A DNA stretch of 64,000 nucleotides from an uncultured Pseudomonadota bacterium (GCA_903870545.1 CAIQDI010000006.1:1-64000), one strand, 5' to 3'. Positions 26,040-34,923 are shown, counted from the stretch's first letter. The notes: generated from the sequence alone by a model not told the origin. Numbers and translations are program-made.

Positions 26040-27362
26040 ATGCAAATTCATTTAAAAACATTAGGCTGTCGTTTAAACGAAGCCGAATTAGAAACATGGG
26101 CGCAAGCCTTTCAAGCGCAAGGTCACGCGATTACTCGTGATATTTCGGCGGCGCAATTAGTCGTCATCAATTCGTGCGCCGTCACACAAGATGCGGCGCG
26201 AAAATCTCGCCAATTGATTCGCCGAATTCACCGCGAAAATCCGACCGCAAAATTAGTCGTCAGCGGGTGTTACGCCACGTTAAACGCCGACGAAGCGCAG
26301 GCATTATTGGGCGTAGATTTAGTGGTCAGCAACAAAGACAAAGAAAATTTAGTCGAAAAAGCGTTGAGCGAATTAACCTTTGAAACCATGCCAGCGATGG
26401 CAACTGAACCCGCTGAAATCTCACTTTTTACACGCGGACGACAACGCGCTTTTGTGAAAGTGCAAGACGGTTGCCGTTATCGTTGCACGTTTTGCATCGT
26501 GACCGTGGCGCGAGGTGAAGAAGTCAGTCGCGCCATTGCCGACGTAATTATTGAAATCAATGCGTTGCACGCGCAAGGCATTAACGAAGTGATTTTAACG
26601 GGCGTACATTTGGGCGGTTATGGCAGCGATAACGGCGAAAATATCGTGTCGCTGATTCAAGCGATTTTGGCGCAAACCGACATTCCACGTTTGCGTTTAG
26701 GGTCGCTCGAACCGTGGGAATTGAACGATGAATTTTTTACGTTATTTGAAAATCCGCGTTTGATGCCGCATTTACATTTACCGTTGCAAAGCGGTTCGGA
26801 CGCGGTTTTGCGACGAATGGCGCGACGCTGTAAAACCGAAGAATACGCGCCGATTTTGGCACGATTACGCGCTCAAATTCCCCATTTCAACATTACGACC
26901 GATATTATTGTCGGCTTTCCGAATGAAACTGAGGAAGAGTGGCTAGAAAGCGTTGAATTCATTAAACGTTGCGGATTTGGGCATATTCACATTTTCACTT
27001 ATTCGCCGCGCGAAGGTACGAAAGCCGCGACGTTGCCGAATCCTGTGCCGCACGAAATCAAAAAACAACGCAGCGAACAATTGCACCGTTTAGCGGAAGA
27101 AATGAAACAGGCGTTTTATCAGCAAAATATCGGGCAAACGTTTGAAATTTTGTGGGAAGGTCAGCGCGACAAATTGGAAAATGGCAACGTTCAAGTGTTG
27201 GGTTATACGCCGAATTATTTGCGCGTGGCGTGTGAAATAAACGAAGGTGACACGCTCGAAAATCAAATCAATGCTTTCCGATTAGAACAGATTAAAACCG
27301 ATTATGCGTTGGGTCAAATTGTAGGGGTTCACTGCGTGAACCCGCATAAGCAGGGCATTTGA
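26040..27362 (+). CDS. mtaB: tRNA ms2t6A37 methylthiotransferase MtaB
   Basis: Radical SAM enzyme that adds a methylthio group to t6A37 of tRNAs reading ANN codons. 440 residues. UPF0004 domain with Cys in TLGCRLNE, NSCAVT and VSGCYA (first cluster), then the radical-SAM motif CRYRCTFC, ILTGVHLGGYG, and LPLQSGSDAVLRRM; a TRAM-like C-terminal region follows. The three N-terminal Cys blocks and the absence of an extra Cys cluster fit MtaB better than MiaB or RimO. The last residues (GVHCVNPHKQGI) are encoded by a hairpin repeat (27321-27405), so the original C-terminus was changed or extended. Confidence 0.92.
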   Translation: MQIHLKTLGCRLNEAELETWAQAFQAQGHAITRDISAAQLVVINSCAVTQDAARKSRQLIRRIHRENPTAKLVVSGCYATLNADEAQALLGVDLVVSNKDKENLVEKALSELTFETMPAMATEPAEISLFTRGRQRAFVKVQDGCRYRCTFCIVTVARGEEVSRAIADVIIEINALHAQGINEVILTGVHLGGYGSDNGENIVSLIQAILAQTDIPRLRLGSLEPWELNDEFFTLFENPRLMPHLHLPLQSGSDAVLRRMARRCKTEEYAPILARLRAQIPHFNITTDIIVGFPNETEEEWLESVEFIKRCGFGHIHIFTYSPREGTKAATLPNPVPHEIKKQRSEQLHRLAEEMKQAFYQQNIGQTFEILWEGQRDKLENGNVQVLGYTPNYLRVACEINEGDTLENQINAFRLEQIKTDYALGQIVGVHCVNPHKQGI

Positions 27363-27405
27363 TGATAACATTTGCGTATTACGGGCGTACGCAGTACGCC
27401 CCTAC
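27321..27405. repeat. REP-like inverted hairpin pair A
   Basis: Two hairpins facing each other. The left one starts GTAGGGGTTCAC and folds as GGGTTCAC-tgc-GTGAACCC; the right one folds as GGGCGTAC-gca-GTACGCCC and ends CCCCTAC. Reverse-complemented, the right hairpin reads GTAGGGG...ACTGCGT...CCC like the left, with compensating changes in the stem. The 5' part overlaps the end of mtaB. Confidence 0.88.
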
Positions 27406-27422
27406 GAAACTATTTTGTAATA

Positions 27423-29009
27423 TCACTGAAGTAAATCGGAATGCTCAAACAACGATTGGCTGCGAATAAAACCCAATTGTCCAGCGCGATAAGCGTGCGA
27501 ATAAACCAACATGTCGGGCGGCAATTTTTCAGAATCCACCAACACAAAACCGTCCGAATGCTGTTGCGTCCAAATCTGCAACGCTTCGGGCGAATTCAAC
27601 AACATCAACGGTTGCGTTAATCGTCCGGTAAATTGAAATTGAGCGTGATATTTTCCCGTGTAAAACGCCACGCTTTTATTTTCAGCGCGAAATTGAGCAA
27701 TTTTTTCAGCGACAGGTTGCGTGTCAAATCGTTCCGCGTAAACCTGAAAATAACTGGCAGCCATCAGCGTCGGAGCGGCAATCGACAGCGCACAAGTATA
27801 AAAAATGATTTGCTGAACACTCGCGCGATTCGCATAATGAACCAGCCACAAAATCATTGCCAACGTCACGCCAAACAACGGATTAAAACCGTTCAATTTT
27901 TCTTGCCAATGAAAAGCAGAATTTAACAGCGGAAATAAACTCAGTATCAGCGCAACCAAACCAACAAAAATGTTTACGCCAAAATACGCATTTTGCCACG
28001 ATTTGATGTCTTTTATTTCATCCGCCGCCCGCGCCAACAATAACGCTAACGCCGGAATAAGCGGCAACAAATAATGAATCCGTTTGCCGCTGACCGCTGA
28101 AAACATGATGAAAACCGGTAACGCCCACGCGATGCAAAAACGCACGCCGTCGTCATTCAACGTCAATTTTTTCGCGCCTTGCCACAACGGTTTGAAAAAT
28201 AACCACGGCAACACCAACAGCGGCAATCGTTCCAAATACCAAAACCACGGCAATTGATGCGCGAAGGATTTCACCAAACGCCCGCTCGTTTGCCCTAAAA
28301 AAATGGCGTTTCGATACGCTTCACCGCCCGAAATGCCCGCTGGAATTGCCCACGCCAACGCTAAACTTGCGCCGATTAAAATCGCAGTGAACAATTTTAA
28401 ATACCAATCACGCCAGCGAAAATCAGCGGTTTTCGTCTGAATCCACCACGGCGCAAGCAACGCGACGGGTAAAATTTGCAACAACACGACCGGGCCTTTA
28501 CTGAATACGCCGCCGCCGATAGCAAAACCGAGTAAAAACACGTCGCGCCACGCATTCGAGTGCGACAATTTCAATAAACTATAAATGGCTAATAAGACGA
28601 AAAAAGCCAGCAACATATCGAACATCGTCAAGGTACTGTAAATCAACCAAAACGACGAACCGAGTAAAATTAACGGCGTAATTTCTGCGATTTTCGGACG
28701 TTCGCGCCACAATTCTCGCGCCACTAAACTGGATAACAGCGTCGAACCCAAGGCAAATAACGGTGAAATTAGGCGCGGTGTCCAATCGTTCACGCCGAAT
28801 ATCCACCAGCTAAATTGCATCAACCAAAATAATAACGGCGGTTTGTGGCTGTAAGTTTCGCCATTTAAATACGGCACTAAAAAATCGCCACGCACCCACA
28901 TTTCCCACGCAACGCTGACGTAGCGGGTTTCGTCGATGGGCATTAACGGGCGAATTGCCACATTTACCGCAATCAAAATGCCCCACAAAATTAAAACGCG
29001 AATCATCAT
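27423..29009 (-). CDS. ArnT-family glycosyltransferase (PMT family, GT39/GT83)
   Basis: Integral membrane transferase of about 528 residues with around 12 predicted helices. The N-terminal loop contains DETRYVSVAWEMWVRGDFLVPYLNGETYSHKPPLLFW (residues 26-62, key residues Asp-Glu, Arg, Lys-Pro-Pro), the signature of the ArnT family that transfers a sugar from undecaprenyl phosphate. It uses a polyprenyl-phosphate sugar made by the GT2 enzyme encoded at 29292-30023. Its natural acceptor could be lipid A or another envelope glycan; the sugar is not evident. It overlaps the LAB_N gene by four bases, so the three genes form an operon. Confidence 0.9.
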   Translation of the reverse strand: MMIRVLILWGILIAVNVAIRPLMPIDETRYVSVAWEMWVRGDFLVPYLNGETYSHKPPLLFWLMQFSWWIFGVNDWTPRLISPLFALGSTLLSSLVARELWRERPKIAEITPLILLGSSFWLIYSTLTMFDMLLAFFVLLAIYSLLKLSHSNAWRDVFLLGFAIGGGVFSKGPVVLLQILPVALLAPWWIQTKTADFRWRDWYLKLFTAILIGASLALAWAIPAGISGGEAYRNAIFLGQTSGRLVKSFAHQLPWFWYLERLPLLVLPWLFFKPLWQGAKKLTLNDDGVRFCIAWALPVFIMFSAVSGKRIHYLLPLIPALALLLARAADEIKDIKSWQNAYFGVNIFVGLVALILSLFPLLNSAFHWQEKLNGFNPLFGVTLAMILWLVHYANRASVQQIIFYTCALSIAAPTLMAASYFQVYAERFDTQPVAEKIAQFRAENKSVAFYTGKYHAQFQFTGRLTQPLMLLNSPEALQIWTQQHSDGFVLVDSEKLPPDMLVYSHAYRAGQLGFIRSQSLFEHSDLLQ

Positions 29010-29302
29010 TCGGTGGATTCGTGACGGTGTTTACGTTCGTGAGCGACAAAATACAGATTGCGAAAATAAATCAATAAACCGCTCGCTTGTCCCAAAATGA
29101 AAACGGGATCTTCGCGGTAAATGGCGTACGCCAACAAGGTTACGCCGCCGCCAATGCTGAAATACCAAAACGCGACCGGGAAGACGCTTTTTTTCACTTT
29201 TTCACTTTGCAGCCATTGCACAATAAAACGGGCTGAAAACAACGCTTGCCCAATAAAACCAACGCCTAACCAAATCGTTTCTTGGCTGAGATTAACGTTC
29301 AA
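29006..29302 (-). CDS. LAB_N-domain small membrane protein
   Basis: 98 residues with three helices, matching the lipid-A-disaccharide synthase N-terminal-like domain (LAB_N), a stand-alone version: FIGQALFSARFIVQWLQSEK, FPVAFWYFSIGGGVTLLAYAIYREDPVF and GLLIYFRNLYFV. This family regularly lies between a GT2 polyprenyl-phosphate sugar transferase and an ArnT-like gene, as here, and is thought to assist flipping or transfer of lipid-linked sugars; the function is not proven. The C-terminal tail is basic and His-rich (ERKHRHES). Overlaps both neighbours (11 bases with GT2, 4 with ArnT-like). Confidence 0.88.
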   Translation of the reverse strand: MNVNLSQETIWLGVGFIGQALFSARFIVQWLQSEKVKKSVFPVAFWYFSIGGGVTLLAYAIYREDPVFILGQASGLLIYFRNLYFVAHERKHRHESTE

Positions 29303-30023
29303 TTTCGTTTACCTCGGTCAGTTTCATGCGCGTTTTTAACCAAATGACACCGGCAACATCACTAATTCCGACCCACAAACGATCCAGTGTGCCGTAATTA
29401 GAAACGCCGCGTTCTCGCGCTCGATGTGTGACCGGAACAGAAACGACTTGATAGCCAGCGCGTAATAGTAACGCTGGTAAAAAACGGTGATAGTGGTCGA
29501 AAAAAGGAAGTTGCAACGCGGCATCGCGTAAAAATACTTTTAAGCCACAACCCGTGTCGGGTGTCGCGTCGCCTAATAATCGCGAACGAATGCCGTTGGC
29601 GAATTTTGACGAAAATAAACGCCACGCTGAATCGTTTCGTTGGTTCCGCCAACCAGCCATCATCGCTAATTTTGAATTCGTTTCACGCTGCAATTGCAAC
29701 TGCGCGTACAAATTAGGAATATCGGCGGGATTATTTTGACCGTCACCGTCGAGCGTGGCAATCACGGGAAATTTCGCCGCTTTGATGCCGGTATAAATTG
29801 CTGCACTTTGGCCGCAACTTTTTTCATGATGAAAAACGCGCAAGTTGGGAATGGTTTGTTGCGCTACTTTTAACACCTTCAACGTGTCGTCTTGACTGCC
29901 ATCGTCGATATAAATAATTTCATAATCTGCAAAATCGTGTAACGCCGCGATGATTTCATTTACTAACGGATTGATATTTTCAGCTTCATTATGAACAGGA
30001 ACAACAATTGAAATTGTCATCAA
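29292..30023 (-). CDS. Polyprenyl-phosphate glycosyltransferase, GT2 family (ArnC/DPM1-like)
   Basis: 243 residues. GT2 motifs: SIVVPVHNEAENI, YIDDGSQDDTL (sugar-nucleotide binding), and TLDGDGQNNPADI (metal-binding DxD-like). C-terminal part is typical of dolichyl-phosphate mannose synthase-like enzymes (FHRFLPALLLRAGYQV, THRARERGVSNYG). There is no C-terminal pair of membrane helices as in ArnC or DPM1 of type I, so it is of the soluble, peripheral type. Makes the lipid-linked sugar donor for the ArnT-like enzyme. First gene of a three-gene leftward operon. Confidence 0.9.
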   Translation of the reverse strand: MMTISIVVPVHNEAENINPLVNEIIAALHDFADYEIIYIDDGSQDDTLKVLKVAQQTIPNLRVFHHEKSCGQSAAIYTGIKAAKFPVIATLDGDGQNNPADIPNLYAQLQLQRETNSKLAMMAGWRNQRNDSAWRLFSSKFANGIRSRLLGDATPDTGCGLKVFLRDAALQLPFFDHYHRFLPALLLRAGYQVVSVPVTHRARERGVSNYGTLDRLWVGISDVAGVIWLKTRMKLTEVNEIER

Positions 30024-30052
30024 TAACTCCGAATTTTTTTTAGAATTGAACC

Positions 30053-30089
30053 ATAAAAAAAGGGCTACATTTTAAAATGCAGCCCTTTT
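30053..30089 (-). terminator. Terminator of the rplM-rpsI operon
   Basis: Long stem AAAAGGGCTACATTTT / AAAATGCAGCCCTTTT with one mismatch and no loop other than the central TTTTAAAA turn; on the minus strand the stem ends in TTTTTTTATGG. It is 50 bases after the rpsI stop. Confidence 0.85.
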
Positions 30090-30140
30090 GTCGTGCTAAT
30101 GTGTCGAGCGAAAAACCACTCGACGCATAAGCAAAAACGA

Positions 30141-30533
30141 TTAACGTTTTGAGTATTGTGGACGTTTTCTCGCTTTGTGTAAGCCGATTTTTTTACGTTC
30201 CACTTCGCGTGAATCACGAGTAACAAAACCCGCTTTTCTTAACGCTGGACGTAATGTTTCATCATAAACCATTAACGCGCGTGTCAAACCGTGACGAATC
30301 GCGCCAGCTTGACCCGAAGGACCACTGCCTTTAACGATAATGTTTAAGTCGAATTTGCCAATCATATCGACACATTCTAACGGTTGGCAAGACACCATTT
30401 GGTCGGTTTTACGACCAAAATACTCTTCTAATGTTTTCGCATTAACCGTGATTTGACCGGTTCCAATGGTTGCGTAAACTCGTGCAGTAGCCGTTTTACG
30501 ACGACCTGTTCCATAATATTGCGTTGCAGCCAT
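30141..30533 (-). CDS. rpsI: 30S ribosomal protein S9
   Basis: 130 residues: [14 protein letters not shown] at the start, [20 protein letters not shown] and [19 protein letters not shown] in the middle, and the invariant C-terminus RKRPQYSKR that reaches the P-site tRNA. Full length. Two bases after rplM, one message. Confidence 0.99.
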   Translation of the reverse strand: MAATQYYGTGRRKTATARVYATIGTGQITVNAKTLEEYFGRKTDQMVSCQPLECVDMIGKFDLNIIVKGSGPSGQAGAIRHGLTRALMVYDETLRPALRKAGFVTRDSREVERKKIGLHKARKRPQYSKR

Positions 30534-30535
30534 GT

Positions 30536-30976
30536 TTATTTACTCACAAATAATTCTAAAACTTTAGGTTGTTGTGCTTGATGCTCATGTTCTGCACCGG
30601 CATACACTTTCAACTTTTTAAACATTGCACGACCCAATGGATTGTTCGGCAACATCCCTTTTACCGCAGTCGTTAAAATACGATCTGGGAAGGTTTTTCT
30701 CAATTTACCCAACGACACGGTTTTCAGGTTACCGATATAACCCGTGTGATGTTGATAAAGTTTATTTTTTTCTTTGTTACCTGTCACACCGATTTTTTCA
30801 GCATTCACCACGATGATGTAATCACCGGTATCAACGTGCGGCGTATATTCGGGTTTATGTTTGCCACGAAGGCGAAGTGCGATTTCAGAAGCAAGACGAC
30901 CTAACGTTTTGCCTTCTGCATCAACCACATACCAGTCGCGTTTTACTTCTGCGGGTTTTGCGCTAAATGTTTTCAT
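30536..30976 (-). CDS. rplM: 50S ribosomal protein L13
   Basis: 146 residues, [20 protein letters not shown] at the start and then [35 protein letters not shown], and the C-terminal [30 protein letters not shown], which are the L13 signatures. The leader between the promoter at 31063-31092 and the ATG is about 80 bases. Confidence 0.99.
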   Translation of the reverse strand: MKTFSAKPAEVKRDWYVVDAEGKTLGRLASEIALRLRGKHKPEYTPHVDTGDYIIVVNAEKIGVTGNKEKNKLYQHHTGYIGNLKTVSLGKLRKTFPDRILTTAVKGMLPNNPLGRAMFKKLKVYAGAEHEHQAQQPKVLELFVSK

Positions 30977-31062
30977 TGTTTTTATTTCTGTCCAAATCTC
31001 AATAATGAGAGCGAAAATTTCAAGTAAATCACCAACTTTGATAGCTGATTCTTATGAAGGTT

Positions 31063-31092
31063 ATTATAGACTAGGATTGACTTAGATAACAA
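31063..31092 (-). promoter_or_regulatory. Sigma-70 promoter of rplM-rpsI
   Basis: On the minus strand: TTGTTA, 18 bases, TATAAT. The -10 box is a perfect match. It places the start about 80 bases upstream of the rplM ATG. Confidence 0.7.
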
Positions 31093-31215
31093 CCTGCGGA
31101 TTTCGTTTGCTTTACAAAAAGTAAATATGAAGGGGTTTAAGTTGGACTATTGAAATTTAAATTAGTAGCATATCCGCTGACTAAAATAATCCACACACAA
31201 TAAGAAGGCGAAGAA

Positions 31216-32163
31216 ATGAGAATTCATAAGTATTTAACGTTAACAACGCTGTGCGCCATGACCTTTTCGGGTTTTGCCAACGCGCTTCCCGCCGAAAAAA
31301 ATCAACTGCGCGTACAAACTAGCGTGTCTAAAAGAAGTAACGATACCGGTTTTTCCACACTGGTTTCTTGGCGCAAAGGCGATGCAAACTTGCACCGCGT
31401 CAATGGGTTATTTTTCATTAACGGTTTTGAATCAAGCAATCCAACGTCCGCCGCTGACATCGCCAATAAAGCAGCCAGTGCGCTGAATGCGGATATAAAT
31501 TACGATGCACCTATGGAACGCGGCGCATTGGCAACCAATCCGAAAGGCAAATCTGAGTTTGTCATTAGCAATAAAGACGGTTTTAATTTAGTACAAGTGA
31601 CAACGCGCGATTACAGCAATCAAAAAATTCAGTACGACATTCCCAATCAAAGTTTTAGTGCTGAATTCGTTGGCGTTGCGATTGACCTTGTTTATTCTGC
31701 CGAAGTTGAATTTATTGAAGGCTTTTCATCGGGCGTGAATAGAAAAACCACCGGCGGTTTTGTCACGGTAACGATTGATGACGATGCGCCTATCGAAGTT
31801 AAAACGGATGGAAAAACCACCGACCAATTGGAAAAAGAACTCGCGCAACTGATCGGTTCTAAATCTCAATTTTCAACCACACCGATTTATCCAAATTATA
31901 CAGAAGAACACTCCAGAAATTACAAACCGTTTGACGGTGGAGAAGTGCAACTGCTTAATCTAAATGCAAAATCTATTACGATAGACGTGGCGGATGCCGG
32001 TTTGGGCGCGTTGGTAAAATTTAGTTTTCCCGATGTGAATAAACCAGCGGATGTGGCGAACAAAATGCCTTACATTTTGGGCGTTTTGCTGACAGGGTTT
32101 TTGGGCTATCTTTTTTATGTACTGAAAATCAAAACGAAAAAAGAAGAGATTGAAAACGACTGA
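31216..32163 (+). CDS. Secreted or membrane-anchored unknown protein
   Basis: 315 residues. A signal peptide (about 1-26, ending FANA) is followed by a soluble region of about 255 residues with beta-strand-rich appearance, and a C-terminal helix (about 285-305, YILGVLLTGFLGYLFYVL) followed by a basic/acidic tail KIKTKKEEIEND. The arrangement suggests a periplasmic domain held at the inner membrane, or a protein with a C-terminal anchor. Two Thr/Ser-rich stretches (TTGGFVTVTIDDDAP) occur. I recognise no family. It is preceded by AAGGCGAAG as ribosome site and followed by a REP-like repeat at 32181. Confidence 0.65.
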   Translation: MRIHKYLTLTTLCAMTFSGFANALPAEKNQLRVQTSVSKRSNDTGFSTLVSWRKGDANLHRVNGLFFINGFESSNPTSAADIANKAASALNADINYDAPMERGALATNPKGKSEFVISNKDGFNLVQVTTRDYSNQKIQYDIPNQSFSAEFVGVAIDLVYSAEVEFIEGFSSGVNRKTTGGFVTVTIDDDAPIEVKTDGKTTDQLEKELAQLIGSKSQFSTTPIYPNYTEEHSRNYKPFDGGEVQLLNLNAKSITIDVADAGLGALVKFSFPDVNKPADVANKMPYILGVLLTGFLGYLFYVLKIKTKKEEIEND

Positions 32164-32180
32164 TTTCGTTATGGTTGGTT

Positions 32181-32270
32181 GTAGAGGTTCACTGCGTGAA
32201 CTCGTATGAATGATTTGTTGCCGCACAACAATTTTTGTGATGTGGGCGGGCGTACGCAGTACGCCCCTAC
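32181..32270. repeat. REP-like inverted hairpin pair B
   Basis: Same family as copy A: starts GTAGAGGTTCAC and ends GTACGCCCCTAC, with hairpins TTCAC-tgc-GTGAA and GGGCGTAC-gca-GTACGCCC. The spacer is unrelated to copy A, but the two ends match it, and the left stem has decayed by one bulge. Confidence 0.87.
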
Positions 32271-32284
32271 GATTAGCTAATTCG

Positions 32285-33331
32285 TTAAATTGAACCGTAT
32301 TTTTCCCGATTTCGATTCAACCAAAAATGCGTCGCTAATTCATGCGCCGCTTCTTTGGTTTCCGCTTTACCCAATAATTTCAAGGCGACCGCCACCGTGC
32401 CAATGACGGTGGCTTGAGCGAATTCATCTTCAATTTCACCGCGCCACAATAACGCTAACTGTTGCGGGTCTAAGTTTTCAGATTTAACGTGTCGATGCGT
32501 GAATAATGCGCCCCAGTTTTCGTCGCTCAATTCGCCATCGTGAACACTTTGAACCAAACATTCTACGTCAGGATTCCGTTCTGTTTCGCCGCCTTCACCT
32601 TTTAACACCGCCATGTGTGGCTGATTTAAAAGCATTGCCGCGTGTTGATGAACTGCGCGATAACTTGGATGAAAAATCCCTTGAATGCTAAACGGCGCGT
32701 CAAACGGATTCAGCAACCGCACCAACGTGTGAACCGGCGAACGCAGCCCTAAAATCGGACGAAGTTGGATAATGTCATGCAATGTCGGGCAAAAATGGTC
32801 GAGCGACAAATAACTAAACCGTTGCGTTTGCAATTGTTGCTGCGCTTCCGCAATTGACGTAGCGGCAGTTAGACCCAAATGATGCAACACGTTTTCAGTG
32901 TAAATTCTGTCGGGCGAATGCCCTTTTGCGCCGTGCATAAAAATCGTCACGCCATTTTCAACCAGTAATAATGCCGCGAGTAAAAACCACGGTAAATGCC
33001 GACGTTTTCCCGCATACGACGACCAATCTAAATCAACAGAAAATCCTCCCTGCCCGCCTTCAAAAATAGGCGATTCTTTTTGAATAAACTCGCGGGCGGC
33101 GTGGGCAAAACCGGCTAATTCTTCCGCCGTTTCTTCTTTGACGCGCATCAACATTAAAAATGCGCCCAATTGAATCGGCAGCACTTCGTCCGCCAAAATC
33201 ATTGTCATGGCTCGATAGGCTTCGTCTTGCGTGAGTGGACGTGAACCTTTTTTGCCTTTGCCCAAAATGCGGACAATTTCAGCAAACGGATGTTCTTCGG
33301 ACGGCGTGTGTTCGTGGTGTGTCAAAGTCAT
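32285..33331 (-). CDS. Glycosyl transferase family 3 protein, TrpD2/YbiB-like
   Basis: Homologue of anthranilate phosphoribosyltransferase of the YbiB type, which binds nucleic acid rather than anthranilate in the known E. coli case. The N-terminal helical domain has HPFAEIVRILGKGKKGSRPLTQDEA and the C-terminal alpha/beta domain has HGAKGHSPDRIYTENVLHHLG, FCPTLHDIIQLRPILGLRS and HTLVRLLNPF. TrpD phosphoribosyl-binding GTGGD is not seen, which supports a TrpD2-like role. I use the ATG at 33331, which overlaps the cyoE stop by four bases; the frame is open to 33403, which would put 24 extra residues inside cyoE. Confidence 0.8.
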   Translation of the reverse strand: MTLTHHEHTPSEEHPFAEIVRILGKGKKGSRPLTQDEAYRAMTMILADEVLPIQLGAFLMLMRVKEETAEELAGFAHAAREFIQKESPIFEGGQGGFSVDLDWSSYAGKRRHLPWFLLAALLLVENGVTIFMHGAKGHSPDRIYTENVLHHLGLTAATSIAEAQQQLQTQRFSYLSLDHFCPTLHDIIQLRPILGLRSPVHTLVRLLNPFDAPFSIQGIFHPSYRAVHQHAAMLLNQPHMAVLKGEGGETERNPDVECLVQSVHDGELSDENWGALFTHRHVKSENLDPQQLALLWRGEIEDEFAQATVIGTVAVALKLLGKAETKEAAHELATHFWLNRNREKYGSI

Positions 33332-34203
33332 AACGTAAATCTCTGATAATGGTCGAGTAATAAAGCGGCAAAAATAATCGTGATATAAACAATCGAATAC
33401 CAAAAAGTTGTCATCGCCGTTTTATTGTCTTTCGCCCGCATCATCGCAATGACGTAATACAAAAAGATGATATTCAAAATCAGCGTCACCGCTAAATAAA
33501 TCAGCCCGCTCATGCCAGTCAAATACGGCAACATCGTCACAACAAATAGCAAAACCGTATAAAGCAAAATCTGTAAACGAGTGAAATCCGCGCCGTGTGT
33601 GACGGGCAACATGGGAATGTTCACTTTCGCATATTCTTCTTGGCGAGCAATTGCCAATGCCCAAAAATGTGGCGGTGTCCAAACGAAAATAATCAACGCC
33701 AGCAATAAAGCGTACGGATGCACTTCGCCGGTCATCGCGCACCAACCCAATAACGGCGGCGTTGAACCGAATAATCCGCCAATCACAATGTTTTGCGGCG
33801 AGGCGCGTTTCAAATAGCAGGTGTAAACAATCGCGTAACCGAATAACGACAAAAATGTCAGCACGGCGGTTAATACGTTCACTTTGACCACCAATAAAAT
33901 CATCGCGCTAATGCCTAAAATCGCGGCGAAACTTAGCACGTTAGTGGTGCTTAAATCGCCTTGCGGTAACGGACGATTTTCGGTGCGCCGCATTTCGGCA
34001 TCGGCTTTGCGGTCAATAAAATGGTTAATCGCGGCGGCGGATGCAGATGCAAAACCAATGCCGATTAAGCCATAAAATAGTAAATCTAATGGCGGTAACG
34101 TAGGCGTTGCGAGCAACATTCCAACAATCGCGGTGAATAACATTTCTGCAACCACGTTCGGTTTGCAAAGGGTAAGGTAACTTTTCCAGCGTGGTGTAAA
34201 CAT
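33328..34203 (-). CDS. cyoE: Heme o synthase (protoheme IX farnesyltransferase)
   Basis: Integral membrane UbiA-type prenyltransferase of 291 residues that attaches farnesyl to heme b for heme-copper oxidases. Motifs: NHFIDRKADAEMRRTENRPLPQG (Asp-rich prenyl site, NxxxDxxxD) and the second Asp region around FVWTPPHFWALAIARQEEYAKVNIPMLPVTHG, both characteristic. Nine helices are predicted by eye. Translationally coupled to the downstream TrpD2-like gene by a TTATGA overlap. No oxidase subunits are nearby, so the cyoE is solitary in this window. Confidence 0.95.
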   Translation of the reverse strand: MFTPRWKSYLTLCKPNVVAEMLFTAIVGMLLATPTLPPLDLLFYGLIGIGFASASAAAINHFIDRKADAEMRRTENRPLPQGDLSTTNVLSFAAILGISAMILLVVKVNVLTAVLTFLSLFGYAIVYTCYLKRASPQNIVIGGLFGSTPPLLGWCAMTGEVHPYALLLALIIFVWTPPHFWALAIARQEEYAKVNIPMLPVTHGADFTRLQILLYTVLLFVVTMLPYLTGMSGLIYLAVTLILNIIFLYYVIAMMRAKDNKTAMTTFWYSIVYITIIFAALLLDHYQRFTL

Positions 34204-34313
34204 GGTGAATGTAATCCGTGTAAATCATGAAGTTGCCGCCACTATACCAGACGCAAAAATCAACTCAACGTCACAGCCGCTTATGTTTTGTCTAATTTTT
34301 GTAATCCGCATAA

Positions 34314-34351
34314 AAAAACCGCCCTTCGAGTTTCCTCAAAAAGCGGTTTTT
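34314..34351 (-). terminator. Terminator left behind by the RTX gene
   Basis: Stem AAAAACCGC / GCGGTTTTT of 9 bp with a 20-base loop. On the minus strand it ends in TTTTTTT. It lies 150 bases downstream of the RTX remnant and no other gene ends here, so it probably was that gene's terminator. Confidence 0.6.
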
Positions 34352-34361
34352 CAACAAAATT

Positions 34362-34489
34362 GTAGGGGCGGGTTCTAAACCCGCCCTACACTAACGAAAT
34401 TTTTAAACGGACAAAATTTTTAAATGTCCGGTTTTACAAATTACACCAGGTTTCGTGAATTACAGGGCGGGTTTAGAACCCGCCCCTAC
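34362..34489. repeat. REP-like inverted hairpin pair C
   Basis: Left hairpin GTAGGGGCGGGTTtctAAACCCGCCC and right hairpin GGGCGGGTTtagAACCCGCCCCTAC, in inverted order, with a weaker hairpin CGGACA/TGTCCG between them. Same architecture as copies A, B and D. Confidence 0.88.
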
Positions 34490-34495
34490 GAAAAC

Positions 34496-34624
34496 CTAAA
34501 CCGGTTTCACCAACACAAAGTCATCCGCCGACAAAAGTTTAATTCCCGTCAATTCAATTTCCATGTCGGGCGTTTTGTTGCCATTCATATCAACTTGCAC
34601 GAGGGTGCGAGCATTCGCGGGTTT
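34496..34624 (-). pseudogene. 3' remnant of an RTX calcium-binding protein gene
   Basis: About 42 codons of open frame end at a TAG at 34496. The reading is RTLVQVDMNGNKTPDMEIEL followed by TGIKLLSADDFVL, the typical C-terminal end of RTX/serralysin-type proteins (compare VQxDVNGDGxADMxIxLTG with SADDFIL). Upstream a TGA at 34625 breaks the frame and no repeats are left. It is a truncated fragment next to a REP-like element. The rest of the 34204-34923 interval holds the terminator, the repeat pair, a TGACGCAGC/GCTGCGTCA inverted repeat near 34635-34678, and the ilvB promoter; no intact gene. Confidence 0.72.
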
Positions 34625-34872
34625 TCAAAAAAGTTGACGCAGCCTAAAGCCGCAACATAATTGCTTGCTTGCTGCGTCATCATTTCCCCCAAAATTGTTT
34701 TGAAATCAGGACGAATTGTAATTTAGTTCATGAATTTACAACATGAAAATGTTAATGGTTGGGTTAAAAATCGAATTCGATTAAATCTGTTTTTCAATGC
34801 AAAAGTGCGGGAATGAACAGCGACGGTGTGCAATTCAGGCGAAAAAGTGAAGTATTTTTAATGTGAATTCAC

Positions 34873-34878
34873 TATAAT
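34873..34878 (+). promoter_or_regulatory. -10 element upstream of ilvB
   Basis: A perfect TATAAT 46 bases before the GTG start of ilvB; the -35 region is weak. No leader peptide or T-box-like attenuator was seen. Confidence 0.4.
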
Positions 34879-34923
34879 TACGCCCTACAAACGTTATATT
34901 TCAGTTTATTCGAGGGTGGTAGT

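Noticed and set aside
34424-34660. Open frame on the plus strand of 78 codons
   Set aside because: It runs through the hairpin repeat and antisense to the RTX remnant; no ribosome site and no natural protein pattern.
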